A stretch of DNA of 64,000 bases from contig NZ_CP100390.1 of NCBI RefSeq assembly GCF_026016465.1, positions 4,190,925-4,254,924 of the forward strand, read 5' to 3'. The DNA comes from Alkalimarinus alittae. Its GTDB lineage: Bacteria > Pseudomonadota > Gammaproteobacteria > Pseudomonadales > Oleiphilaceae. This document shows, piece by piece, positions 8,736-17,724 of the stretch. The position numbers and the translations under genes are program-made. The number at the start of each line of letters is the position of its first letter. Position 1 is the stretch's first letter. Below the pieces are notes generated by a model. It ran no database searches. It was given only the letters and a program-made list of their open reading frames with translations, and had not been told where the DNA came from.

Positions 8736-10322
8736 TTATTTAACCTCAGGAGGCGTTGTAAATGTGTGATAAGGTGCAGGTGATGGAATCGTCCATTCAA
8801 GTCCTTCTACACCCTCCCAAACTTCGTCCGTTGCTTTCTTACCACTGCGTATGGTGTGAATGACAATAAATAGGAATAACAGTTGAGTGAAGCCAAACAA
8901 GAACGCACCCAGCGATGAGATCAAATTGAAGTCTGCAAATTGCAATGCGTAATCCGGAATTCGGCGAGGCATCCCCGCCAATCCTAAGAAGTGCATAGGG
9001 AAGAACGCTAAGTTCATCCCCACAAACGATAACCAAAAATGCGTTTTACCTAATGTTTCGCTATACATGTTGCCACACCACTTCGGCAACCAGTAATACA
9101 CCGCAGCAAAAATACCGAAGATCGCGCCGGGTACTAATACATAATGAAAGTGCGCTACAACAAAATATGTATCATGGTATTGAAAGTCAGCCGGGGCTAT
9201 CGCTAACATGAGCCCAGAAAATCCCCCAATTGAAAACAAAATTACAAATGCGATAGAGAAGAGCATCGGTGTTTCAAACGTAATCGACCCCTTAAACATC
9301 GTCGCCACCCAGTTAAACACTTTAACCCCCGTTGGCACGGCGATTAGCATCGTGGCATACATAAAGAACAACTCACCGAATAAAGGAATACCCACGGTGA
9401 ACATATGGTGAGCCCACACTAAGAATGAAAGCAGGGCAATCGCACAGGTCGCCCAGACCATTGAGTGATAACCAAATAATCTTTTACGGCTAAAGGTCGG
9501 TATGATCTGAGAAACCACACCAAAGGCTGGCAGGATCATAATATAAACTTCTGGATGACCAAAAAACCAAAACACATGCTGAAACAAGACAGGATCGCCC
9601 CCCCCCGCGGCATTAAAAAAGCTAGTGCCAAAGTGAATGTCCATTAACATCATGGTGACCACGCCTGCTAATACCGGCATGACCGCAATCAATAAGAATG
9701 CCGTTATCAGCCAAGTCCAGACAAACATGGGCATTTTCATATAGGTCATGCCTGGTGCACGCATGTTCAAAATAGTCGCGATCACGTTGATCGCCCCCAT
9801 GATCGACGAAACCCCCATCATATGCACACCGAAGATAAAGAACGTCACACTCGGCGGCGCAAAAGTCGTCGAGAGAGGTGCATAAAATGTCCAACCAAAA
9901 TTAGGTGCGCCCCCGTCCATAAAAAAAGTAGAGAGCAACATAGTGAAGGCGAAAGGCAGTATCCAAAAACTCCAGTTGTTCATTCTAGGCAGCGCCATGT
10001 CAGGCGCGCCTATCATCATGGGGATTAACCAGTTAGCGAGCCCCACAAAGGCGGGCATTACCGCCCCAAACACCATAATTAGACCATGCATAGTGGTCAA
10101 CTGGTTGAAAAAACCAGGGTCTACAATTTGCAGACCAGGTTGAAACAACTCAGCGCGAATAGTCAGCGCTAAACAACCGCCTACCATAAACATGGCAAAG
10201 CTAAACCAAAGATACATCGAGCCAATATCTTTATGGTTAGTGGTAAACAACCAACGGCCAATCCCAGTTGCAGGGCCGTGATGATTCTCTTCTTTCAACT
10301 CGGTTTCAACGACAGCACTCAT
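8736..10322 (-). CDS. coxA: Cytochrome c oxidase subunit I (aa3-type)
   Basis: A 528-residue catalytic subunit with 12 helices. HPEVY in WFFGHPEVYI is the CuB His and cross-linked Tyr, HHMF supplies two further CuB ligands, and HFHYVLV supplies the heme a3 and heme a His pair. The Tyr/His-linked type A proton-channel residues appear intact by eye. The start is ATG 10322 (MSAVVETELKEE); a longer frame to 10433 would run into coxB codons and is rejected. Only 4 bp separate it from the coxB stop. Confidence 0.96.
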   Translation of the reverse strand: MSAVVETELKEENHHGPATGIGRWLFTTNHKDIGSMYLWFSFAMFMVGGCLALTIRAELFQPGLQIVDPGFFNQLTTMHGLIMVFGAVMPAFVGLANWLIPMMIGAPDMALPRMNNWSFWILPFAFTMLLSTFFMDGGAPNFGWTFYAPLSTTFAPPSVTFFIFGVHMMGVSSIMGAINVIATILNMRAPGMTYMKMPMFVWTWLITAFLLIAVMPVLAGVVTMMLMDIHFGTSFFNAAGGGDPVLFQHVFWFFGHPEVYIMILPAFGVVSQIIPTFSRKRLFGYHSMVWATCAIALLSFLVWAHHMFTVGIPLFGELFFMYATMLIAVPTGVKVFNWVATMFKGSITFETPMLFSIAFVILFSIGGFSGLMLAIAPADFQYHDTYFVVAHFHYVLVPGAIFGIFAAVYYWLPKWCGNMYSETLGKTHFWLSFVGMNLAFFPMHFLGLAGMPRRIPDYALQFADFNLISSLGAFLFGFTQLLFLFIVIHTIRSGKKATDEVWEGVEGLEWTIPSPAPYHTFTTPPEVK

Positions 10323-10326
10323 AAGA

Positions 10327-11487
10327 TTAGTTTCCCTTCGCTTTAGCAATGTCTTGTGGTGACACAGAGTCGCCCGTGTTATTGCCCCATGCATTTCGTT
10401 CGTAGGTAATGACAGCCGCAAGGTCGACATCACTCAATTGAGCAGCAAATGCTTGCATGGCCGTGCCGGGCTTGCCTTTCACAACAATATTGATGTGGTC
10501 TTCACTAGGACCAATCGCCACAGGGCTGCCTTTTAATGCAGGGAAGGCAGGTGGTATACCCATACCGTTCTGTTGGTGACAAGCCGCACAATTAGTGTTG
10601 TATACGGCTTCACCTTTGGCCATCAAATCGTCCATCGACCACACTTGAGATGCTTGCAACGCCTCGGCTTTTGCTTTTGCTTGTTTCTCTGCAAGCCAAG
10701 CTAAATACTCTGGTTCTTCGACGGCTTTTACCACAATCGGCATAAAGCCATGATTATTTCCACACAACTCAGCACATTGCCCGCGGTATATGCCGGGCTC
10801 ATTAACCTTGGTCCAAGCTTCATTGATAAATCCGGGAATCGCATCTTTCTTAACCGCAAAAGCCGGCACCCACCATGAGTGAATCACGTCATTCGCCGTC
10901 ACCAAGAATCTTATTTTCTTATTTATAGGGATAACTAAAGGCTCATCGACTTCTAATAGATAATTTTCGCCTTTAGTCGTCTCGTTACTAATTTGATCTT
11001 GAGGCGTACTTAAATTACTGAAGAAGCTAACATCGTCATTGATGTAGTCATATTGCCATTTCCACTGATAACCCGTGATTTTAATATCAATGTCTGACTC
11101 AGTAGTGTCATACATTTCTTTTAACGTCGACGTTGCAGGTACCGCCATAGCAACCAGGATAATGATAGGGATCAACGTCCAGATAATTTCAACGGTAGTG
11201 CTCTCATGAAACTGAGCCGGCTTAGCCCCTTGGCTTTTACGATATTTGAACATCGACCAAAACATCACGCCAAATACCGCAATGCCGATCACGACGCAGA
11301 TCCAAAAGATGACCATGTGAAGGCTGAAGACTGACTGGCTGATGTCGGTGACACCCGGCGTCATATTAACTTCATATTCAGCCTGAGAAGTAGAAGCTAA
11401 TGCGAGTAAAAAGGCAGAAGTAAACCACTGAACGCATAACCTTAAAAACTTTTTGGAATGAAACCCGGCCAATCTAAGCGGTAGCAT
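10327..11487 (-). CDS. coxB: Cytochrome c oxidase subunit II fused to a cytochrome c domain
   Basis: A signal-peptide-like N-terminus ends near TSQAEYEV, followed by two membrane helices and a cupredoxin domain with the CuA ligands in CAELCGNNHGFM plus an upstream HSWWVPAF. After a charged linker (EKQAKAKAEALQ) comes a C-terminal heme c domain with CAACH and a later GTAMQAF Met ligand region, so this is a caa3-like subunit II. GGAGA precedes ATG 11487; an upstream in-frame start at 11547 has no such support. It is the first gene of the oxidase operon, and electron entry is probably through the tethered cytochrome c. Confidence 0.95.
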   Translation of the reverse strand: MLPLRLAGFHSKKFLRLCVQWFTSAFLLALASTSQAEYEVNMTPGVTDISQSVFSLHMVIFWICVVIGIAVFGVMFWSMFKYRKSQGAKPAQFHESTTVEIIWTLIPIIILVAMAVPATSTLKEMYDTTESDIDIKITGYQWKWQYDYINDDVSFFSNLSTPQDQISNETTKGENYLLEVDEPLVIPINKKIRFLVTANDVIHSWWVPAFAVKKDAIPGFINEAWTKVNEPGIYRGQCAELCGNNHGFMPIVVKAVEEPEYLAWLAEKQAKAKAEALQASQVWSMDDLMAKGEAVYNTNCAACHQQNGMGIPPAFPALKGSPVAIGPSEDHINIVVKGKPGTAMQAFAAQLSDVDLAAVITYERNAWGNNTGDSVSPQDIAKAKGN

Positions 11488-11724
11488 AGAGAGAGTCTCC
11501 ACAGTTTTTTCTTTTGTTATTTTTATTCTGTTAGGTAACCAACACACTAAACTTAATCAAACACAGGCTCGACGCCTCCACTTGATGGAAACCTAGAATC
11601 ACTTATTTTATATAAGTAAATTCTATTAACAGATCCTTGTTTAGTTCAGTATAGTCTCAAACTTTTTCACAAGACAAACTATTGCTTAAAATTTAATCAA
11701 CTTAAAAACCATTTCTATATACTC

Positions 11725-13116
11725 ATGCGATCTATAAATGACTTAAATCAAGGCGAGTCTGTTGCAGATAGTGCCTTAAACAAGCGAATATGGGCTATCG
11801 CATGGCCTTTGATCATCGCTAACATAACTGTTCCCTTACTAGGCTTAGTGGATGCTGCGGTACTTGGTCATCTCGACTCGCCTGTCTATCTGGGCGCGGT
11901 GGCTATTGGCGCTAATATTTTTTCATTTATCTTTTGGGGGTTTGGTTTTTTAAGAATGGGCACTACGGGGCTCGTTGCTCAAGCCTATGGTGCTCAACAG
12001 ACTGGAAACAAACGCCCTTTATTACAACTGGTTTTATCTCAGGCACTAACACTTGCTGTCACAATAGGCGTTCTGCTCATTATCACTCAAGCGTTAATCT
12101 TTCAATTTGCTTTATATTTGATTGATGGTAGCGAAGAGGTCACTGAATTGGCTAGACGTTACTGTGAAATTCGTATCTATAGTGCCCCCGCAACGCTCGT
12201 ACACTATGTACTGATCGGTTGGCTCATTGGCACTCAAAATAGTCGCGGCCCGTTAATTATTCTAATTGTGGCTAACGGTATTAATATCGTGCTGGATTAC
12301 TGGTTTGTCATGGGGCTTGGCTGGAAAAGTGAAGGGGTTGCATGGGCTACGCTCATTGCAGAATACAGCTCTGCGGCTATTGGTATTGTCATCATCACCC
12401 GAAGTCAGTGGCTAAAAAAATGGCAGATCACTCTGCGAGATCTATTCAACCTTCAGCGCTTTAGTCATTTGCTACAAGTCAACAGACATCTATTTGTTCG
12501 CACCATCACCTTATTATTTACCTTTGCCTTCTTTACTTCTCAAGGGGCGCAGCAGAGTGACCTTATTTTAGCGGTTAACGCGGTTTTGCTAACATTTCTT
12601 CTACTGATATCTAATGGGCTAGATGGCATTGCCAACGCAGCAGAAGCACTTGTAGGCGAGGCCGTTGGCCAAAAGAACTCTCGCTATTTTAAGCAAATTA
12701 TTAGGGTATCTGCCATTTGGTCATTTCTGACGGCAGCGTTCTTCTCACTCATATTTTGGCTATTTGGTGCTAACATCATTCACCTTTTATCCAATATTCC
12801 TGAAGTTGTCGCCTCAGCTCAGCAATATTTAATTTGGATAGTGCTATTGCCGATTATTGCAATGCCGAGCTACTTATTTGATGGCGTTTTTATTGGTGCG
12901 ACCCGGTCACGAGACATGCAAAACACCATGTTGATGGCGACTTTACTGGTTTTTTTACCGATATGGTGGCTAACCCAAGGTTGGGGGAATCACGGACTTT
13001 GGTTCGCGCTAACGCTATTCTTACTCTTTAGAGGTGGGGCATTGGCGGTTCTCTACCTACGCTCGATGAAAAAATCGACGGTTCAAGACGTTCATGAACA
13101 AGGTTTTTTTAAATAG
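11725..13116 (+). CDS. MATE-family efflux transporter, DinF-like
   Basis: This 463-residue protein has about 12 membrane helices in the two-fold repeated MATE pattern. The N-terminal segment IAWPLIIANITVPLLGLVDAAVLGHL matches the DinF/NorM start, with further signatures GFLRMGTTGLVAQAYGA and NGLDGIANAAEALVGEAVG in the second half. MATE proteins export cationic drugs or metabolites using Na+ or H+ gradients. There is no obvious ribosome-binding site before the ATG. The gene stands alone, divergent from coxB across 237 bp. The substrate is unknown. Confidence 0.88.
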   Translation: MRSINDLNQGESVADSALNKRIWAIAWPLIIANITVPLLGLVDAAVLGHLDSPVYLGAVAIGANIFSFIFWGFGFLRMGTTGLVAQAYGAQQTGNKRPLLQLVLSQALTLAVTIGVLLIITQALIFQFALYLIDGSEEVTELARRYCEIRIYSAPATLVHYVLIGWLIGTQNSRGPLIILIVANGINIVLDYWFVMGLGWKSEGVAWATLIAEYSSAAIGIVIITRSQWLKKWQITLRDLFNLQRFSHLLQVNRHLFVRTITLLFTFAFFTSQGAQQSDLILAVNAVLLTFLLLISNGLDGIANAAEALVGEAVGQKNSRYFKQIIRVSAIWSFLTAAFFSLIFWLFGANIIHLLSNIPEVVASAQQYLIWIVLLPIIAMPSYLFDGVFIGATRSRDMQNTMLMATLLVFLPIWWLTQGWGNHGLWFALTLFLLFRGGALAVLYLRSMKKSTVQDVHEQGFFK

Positions 13117-13312
13117 CCTGAATGAGTCTCATCCACACCATTATGCAATCTTTCACCGAAAAATCGCGGATTCATAATAAAAAAGACTAGGCGTCACCTT
13201 TTCCTTCAAGATATCTCTTCTAAACTCTCTATATCAACATTTATAAATCAGACCACAGCCTTTATCAGTTTTTTTAAAGCTGTTGTCGGTAGGTATTGAA
13301 GTAGGGACCTAC

Positions 13313-13966
13313 ATGAATTCTGAAGCAGTATTTAGAGTGATTGAACAAGCAAAGCGATCCGAAGCCAAAACACATGCCTTCCACCATATGATGGAAGATA
13401 AAATTCATCAGCTACATTTAATTATTGGCTTACATGATGAAGATCCCGCCGATTGCTTAGTTAAGTTTGCGATCGAGTATATTGAAATGGCCCCCAAGGT
13501 GATGGATTGCGTAGAAGCCTGTGCGAAAGAAGCCCATGCAGATTGGTTGTTTGAACCATTTTTAACCGCGGCATTTAATTACTTCGTTAACCCAACCGTA
13601 GTGTTTAGCCACTATACGGGTTTAGATGGGTTATTAATGAAGGCCTATCTATGCCATAGACTGCTAGAAGAGATGTACGAGAATAATAAATCAATAAGAA
13701 ACAGCCAGTTATGTGCCGTAGAAGTCACACAAGCTAACTTACTGGCACACCAGCTTATTGGCGAACCCTTTGCCAATGAGTTAGATGAATCAATGCTCAT
13801 GACGGTTAAGCAAGTCGCAGGGTCACCCAAGTACTATGACCTCAATCTCAGCACCTTTGTAGAAAAAGCACAGCACCAAACGTGGAAGTGGATGCGAGAC
13901 CATTGGCAGACATTGCTGTCTCGCAACCATATTGAGTTCCACTTTTCATACCGAAACGTACTGTGA
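13313..13966 (+). CDS. Unrecognised 217-residue soluble protein
   Basis: I do not recognise this protein. It is predicted mostly helical and acidic, with many His, Cys and aromatic residues (HAFHHMMEDKIHQLHL, VMDCVEACAKEAHADWLFEPF) and no membrane segment or signal peptide. The His/Glu-rich N-terminal third could bind metal, but no known motif is complete. ATG 13313 is preceded by GTAGGGA; a TTG at 13283 without such support would add ten residues. It converges with yheV 34 bp away and is read from its own promoter region downstream of the MATE gene. Codon use resembles the neighbours. Confidence 0.65.
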   Translation: MNSEAVFRVIEQAKRSEAKTHAFHHMMEDKIHQLHLIIGLHDEDPADCLVKFAIEYIEMAPKVMDCVEACAKEAHADWLFEPFLTAAFNYFVNPTVVFSHYTGLDGLLMKAYLCHRLLEEMYENNKSIRNSQLCAVEVTQANLLAHQLIGEPFANELDESMLMTVKQVAGSPKYYDLNLSTFVEKAQHQTWKWMRDHWQTLLSRNHIEFHFSYRNVL

Positions 13967-14000
13967 TGACCGCTGTTATTTGAGTCAGATAACGGGGTAT

Positions 14001-14273
14001 CTACTTTTTATCGCTATCATCAGGGCGTGCGCTTGGATCGATAATCTTGAGAGCGACGACATCTTCATCGACCTCCATAGGGGTCAGAAGGTTAACACGA
14101 GTCTCTAATACATCTGACTCACGTGTTTCTTCTTCATCCATCTGCTTATCAGTGTAACCACAGCTGACGCATTCCCGATAACTACCGTCTTCACTACTAT
14201 ATGTAATCAAGCGATCCATCTCGGCGCATTTGGGGCATACAGCCCCTGCAATAAAACGGCGATGTTGTTTCAT
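14001..14273 (-). CDS. yheV: YheV-family putative zinc-binding protein (DUF2387)
   Basis: A small protein of 90 residues with two Cys pairs, CPKC and CVSCG, about 25 residues apart, forming a likely zinc ribbon, and the opening MKQHRRFIAGAVCPKC typical of YheV proteins. The function is unknown. In related genomes this family sits beside prlC, as here, where it follows prlC by 54 bp in the same direction. I chose ATG 14273 over an in-frame TTG at 14288 because family members start with this methionine. Confidence 0.85.
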   Translation of the reverse strand: MKQHRRFIAGAVCPKCAEMDRLITYSSEDGSYRECVSCGYTDKQMDEEETRESDVLETRVNLLTPMEVDEDVVALKIIDPSARPDDSDKK

Positions 14274-14327
14274 AGGCTTCAAACTCAATTGCGGCTTATT
14301 TACATAAGCCTAAATAACGTATTGTAC

Positions 14328-16373
14328 CTAAATTATGCCTGTTTGGTGTAATAACGGCTCTACACTCGGCTCTCGTCCTCGAAACTCAACAAAAAGTTCC
14401 ATTGGTTCTCTTGAACCACCTTGCTCAAGTATTGCCTGTAAAAACCCTTGGCCCGTTTTCTGATCAAAAACACCCTTCTCTTCAAATTTAGAAAACGCAT
14501 CGGCTGCCAGTACTTCTGCCCACTTATAGCTGTAATAACCTGCGGCATAGCCACCTGCAAAGATATGTGAGAATGAGTTCTGAAACCGCGTAAACGCTGG
14601 AGGCTTCAATACAGCGACTTTATCTCTTACGTCTTGAAGCACATCTGCAACATCAACAGGGTTGCTATCACTGTATTCAGCATGCAAGCGGAAATCAAAT
14701 AGTGAAAACTCAAGCTGGCGCATCATCTGCATGCCCGCCTGAAAGTTTTTGGCCGCTAACATTTTATCTAACAGCGTCTTTGGCAACGGCTCACCTGTTT
14801 CATGATGGCTAGAGATAAGCGCTAACGCTTCAGGCTGCCAGCACCAGTTTTCAAGGAACTGGCTAGGGAGTTCTACGGCATCCCAGGCAACACCGTTAAT
14901 GCCAGAGACTTCGTAAACATCCATTTTAGTCAGCATATGATGCAGACCGTGGCCAAACTCATGAAATAGAGTTGTCACTTCATCATGAGTTAATAGCGCA
15001 GGCTTATCACCGACTGGCGGCGTAAAGTTACAGGTTAAAAACGCAACAGGTTTAATCGTTTTATTATTGGCGTCTTTTCGCCTAACACGGCAATCTGCCA
15101 TCCATGCGCCACCACGTTTATTCGAACGAGCATAGAGATCGAGATAAAACGAAGCAATCTCAGCACCGTCACGCTTAATGACATAATAGGTCACGTCTGG
15201 GTGCCACAAAGAAGCCACATCACTTACTTCAATATCAATATTAAATAATCGCTTAACGCAACCAAACATCCCTTCAATCACTTTATGCGCAGGGAAGTAA
15301 GGACGTAGCTCTTCTTGTGATATCGCATAACGATTTTGTCTTAGTTTCTCGCCGAAGTACGCTAGATCCCACGACTGCAAGGCACCGCCTTTTAGTTGAT
15401 CGGCACCATGCGCTTGTGCAAACGCTTGCAGTTCTGCGACTTCGTTCTCTGCAACAGGCTTTGATTTTTCAGCCAATTCGTTTAGAAAATCGAGTACTTC
15501 AGTCGTACTAGATGCCATCTTTTTAGCGAGCGAACGATCAGCATAACTATCAAACCCTAAAATGTTGGCTTGCTCATACCGTAATGACATAATTTCTTTA
15601 ATTAACGGACCATTATCCCATTTGCCAGCGTTCGGCCCCTGATCGGATGCCCGCGTTAAAAACGCTTCATATACCTCTTGTCTCAATTCGCGATTGTCGC
15701 AATAGGTCATCACAGGAAAGTAACTCGGGAAATCCAACGTGATAACAAATCCGTCCAGTTCTTTTTGCTCTGCCGCCTGTCGAGCACCCGCAATTGCACT
15801 TTCTGGCAACCCTGAAAGGTCTTTTTCATCGGTAATATGTCGGAACCAGCCTTGAGTCGCATCCAGTACATTTTCAGCGAATTTGCTAGTTAACTCTGAA
15901 AGGCGATTGGATAACTCAGAGTAACGTGCTTTTTTATCATCATCTAAATCAACACCCGATAAATGGAATGCCCTTAATATATTCTCAACTGACTTTCGGC
16001 TTTGCTGATCCAACGTTTTAAATTCGTCGCTCTTCGCAATCGTTTTATAAGCCTCGCACAGTGCTTTGTTCTGGCCAACTTCCGTTGAATACGCCGTCAA
16101 TTTTGCTAGACAGTTGTTATAAGCGTCGCGGAGCGCTTCATCATTAACCACAGCATTTAAATGGCTAACAGCTGACCATGCATCATTCAGTCTGTTTTCT
16201 AGTTCTTCCATAGGGCGAGCAAGTGTGTCCCAGCTGATATTGTCAAGTGCCGTTAACTGTTCAATCGTTTGACGGTTATCTTGTAGAATTTGATCTATCG
16301 CTGGTTCAACATGCTCGGTCTTGATTAAATCAAAAAATGGAAGGGCTGATGCTTGCAGTAAAGGGTTTGTCAT
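14328..16373 (-). CDS. prlC: Oligopeptidase A
   Basis: This 681-residue M3-family zinc metallopeptidase degrades cytoplasmic oligopeptides, including cleaved signal peptides. The zinc site is H471-EFG-H475 (HExxH) within TTLFHEFGHGLHHML, followed about 28 residues later by the third ligand Glu. The length and the N-terminal MTNPLLQASALPFFDLIKTE match PrlC. It is probably co-transcribed with yheV. No ribosome-binding site stands out before the ATG, but no better start is available. Confidence 0.96.
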   Translation of the reverse strand: MTNPLLQASALPFFDLIKTEHVEPAIDQILQDNRQTIEQLTALDNISWDTLARPMEELENRLNDAWSAVSHLNAVVNDEALRDAYNNCLAKLTAYSTEVGQNKALCEAYKTIAKSDEFKTLDQQSRKSVENILRAFHLSGVDLDDDKKARYSELSNRLSELTSKFAENVLDATQGWFRHITDEKDLSGLPESAIAGARQAAEQKELDGFVITLDFPSYFPVMTYCDNRELRQEVYEAFLTRASDQGPNAGKWDNGPLIKEIMSLRYEQANILGFDSYADRSLAKKMASSTTEVLDFLNELAEKSKPVAENEVAELQAFAQAHGADQLKGGALQSWDLAYFGEKLRQNRYAISQEELRPYFPAHKVIEGMFGCVKRLFNIDIEVSDVASLWHPDVTYYVIKRDGAEIASFYLDLYARSNKRGGAWMADCRVRRKDANNKTIKPVAFLTCNFTPPVGDKPALLTHDEVTTLFHEFGHGLHHMLTKMDVYEVSGINGVAWDAVELPSQFLENWCWQPEALALISSHHETGEPLPKTLLDKMLAAKNFQAGMQMMRQLEFSLFDFRLHAEYSDSNPVDVADVLQDVRDKVAVLKPPAFTRFQNSFSHIFAGGYAAGYYSYKWAEVLAADAFSKFEEKGVFDQKTGQGFLQAILEQGGSREPMELFVEFRGREPSVEPLLHQTGII

Positions 16374-16612
16374 TCTAATTATGTTCCTAACTATTGTGTG
16401 CTGCGCCTGCCTAAATGTTAAAACAGTCCGTTTTTATATCAGGCACAACCAGTCAATTTTAGTATCTCTGAGTCATACCCTAATAATGGGTTCTTGTCAG
16501 GATAAAACAACCGATAACTTCCCATAATCTCATTTATAAGTCGTAATTACGCTGATAAGCTAATGACTTGCTCGCAAACATTCAATTCATAAACTCTAGT
16601 GGAGCTTCAAAA

Positions 16613-17155
16613 ATGGCCGCAATACGATCTTATCAGGGAATCACGCCACAGCTTGGAGCCAATGTCTTTATTGACCCTAGCGCCGTTGTGTTAGGTGACG
16701 TAGTTTTAGGTGATGACTGCTCAGTCTGGCCCATGACCACCATTCGCGCCGATATGCATCGCATCCGTATTGGTGATCGATGCAGCATTCAAGATGGCTC
16801 GGTGCTGCACATTACCCACGCAGGTCCTTATAACCCTGATGGCTTCCCTCTGGTTATTGGCAATGATGTCACCATCGGCCACAAAGCACTGCTGCATGGC
16901 TGCACGCTGCAAGACCGTATTTTGATCGGCATGGGCGCGATTGTGATGGATGGGGCGGTAATTGAGTCAGAGGTTATTCTGGCTGCGGGGAGTATTGTGC
17001 CGCCAGGAAAGGTACTTAAGAGTGGGTATTTATATCGGGGCTCTCCCGCCAGAGAGGCTCGGGCGTTGACTGACGAGGAGATTAGTTACTTTACCTATAC
17101 AGCGGGGAATTATGTGAAGCTTAAGGATAAGCATATTGCAGAGGGTTATGAGTAA
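16613..17155 (+). CDS. yrdA: Gamma-class carbonic anhydrase-like left-handed beta-helix protein (YrdA family)
   Basis: About 180 residues of hexapeptide repeats (for example VVLGDVVLGDDCSVW and VTIGHKALLHGC) predict a trimeric left-handed beta-helix. Three His residues in HITHAG and IGHKALLHGC occupy the metal-ligand places of gamma carbonic anhydrases. Enzymatic activity is unproven for most YrdA proteins. GGAG eight bases before ATG 16613 decides the start; an upstream TTG would add 15 unlike residues. It is a single gene divergent from prlC over 239 bp. Confidence 0.9.
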   Translation: MAAIRSYQGITPQLGANVFIDPSAVVLGDVVLGDDCSVWPMTTIRADMHRIRIGDRCSIQDGSVLHITHAGPYNPDGFPLVIGNDVTIGHKALLHGCTLQDRILIGMGAIVMDGAVIESEVILAAGSIVPPGKVLKSGYLYRGSPAREARALTDEEISYFTYTAGNYVKLKDKHIAEGYE

Positions 17156-17174
17156 GTACTCACATCACTGTAAT

Positions 17175-17303
17175 ATGTAGGTCGGGTTTCTCTAATGAGC
17201 CTACTTTTGGCAACCCGACAAATGTTAGACGCGAGCTTCAGTGTTAGATTCCCGCACCTAACTCAGCTATTTAGCCATTGTCGGGTTAAAACCCGACCTA
17301 CAT
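17175..17303. repeat. REP/MITE-like element with 15-bp perfect terminal inverted repeats
   Basis: ATGTAGGTCGGGTTT at 17175-17189 is exactly mirrored by AAACCCGACCTACAT at 17289-17303. Inside, AACCCGACAA at 17212-17221 is mirrored by TTGTCGGGTT at 17278-17287, so each end can also fold on its own. The element sits between the convergent yrdA and PA4642-like genes. GTAGGTCGGGTT-type palindromes are common dispersed intergenic repeats in gammaproteobacteria, so a non-autonomous mobile or terminator role is plausible. Confidence 0.75.
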
Positions 17304-17327
17304 GGAGCTAGAGGAGACTCCTGTACG

Positions 17328-17630
17328 TTAAGAAGACTTCTTTGCACCTGCTTTTTCAAGTATCTCTGCGTATGCAGTAGAACTGCCATGCATGGATATT
17401 AAATCCAATATGGTTTTTCCATTTTCGTCGGTGGCATTGATGTCACGCCCTTCTGCGACAAAAAACGTGATAAAGCGTTCAAAATCAAAAGCGACCATAT
17501 AATGATAGGCTTTTATCATCACATGGTAATCTGGGTGTGTGTCATCCAATGGCTGCAACGCAAGAAATGCCTTAACACGCTCATCGCTCCAATCTTCATC
17601 TACTGTTTTTGGCTGACTTGGACCGCTCAT
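17328..17630 (-). CDS. PA4642-like small protein with ankyrin-like repeat
   Basis: This 100-residue soluble protein begins with a SDERVKAFLALQPLD motif. It continues with DYHVMIKAYHYM, DFERFITFF and an ankyrin-like DINATDENGKTILDLISMHG segment. It resembles the PA4642 family of pseudomonads, whose function is unknown. AAGGA precedes the ATG. It is isolated: motB ends about 95 bp downstream in the same direction but behind a separate spacer. The assignment is from memory of the family pattern. Confidence 0.65.
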   Translation of the reverse strand: MSGPSQPKTVDEDWSDERVKAFLALQPLDDTHPDYHVMIKAYHYMVAFDFERFITFFVAEGRDINATDENGKTILDLISMHGSSTAYAEILEKAGAKKSS

Positions 17631-17724
17631 ATAAAATCCTTAATGTATCTATCGTTAAACCAAGGGTGGGATTATTCAAGTATTAGAGCAGTATATCAAG
17701 TTAAGGCGCATGTTTAATGCCTAA

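Noticed and set aside
9822..10143. Plus-strand open frames across the coxA gene
   Set aside because: They oppose a fully conserved subunit I and show no family pattern; they are shadows of GC-biased codons.
10323..10433. Longer coxA start at 10433
   Set aside because: The extra residues come from coxB codons read in another frame; ATG 10322 gives the normal N-terminus.
11601..11617. ACTTAT/ATAAGT hairpin between coxB and the MATE gene
   Set aside because: A 6-bp AT stem in an AT-rich promoter region is expected by chance.
14119..14124. CACGTG near 14.1 kb as a third parS site
   Set aside because: The flanks (ACTCACGTGTTT) break the 16-bp palindrome; only the two recF copies are complete.
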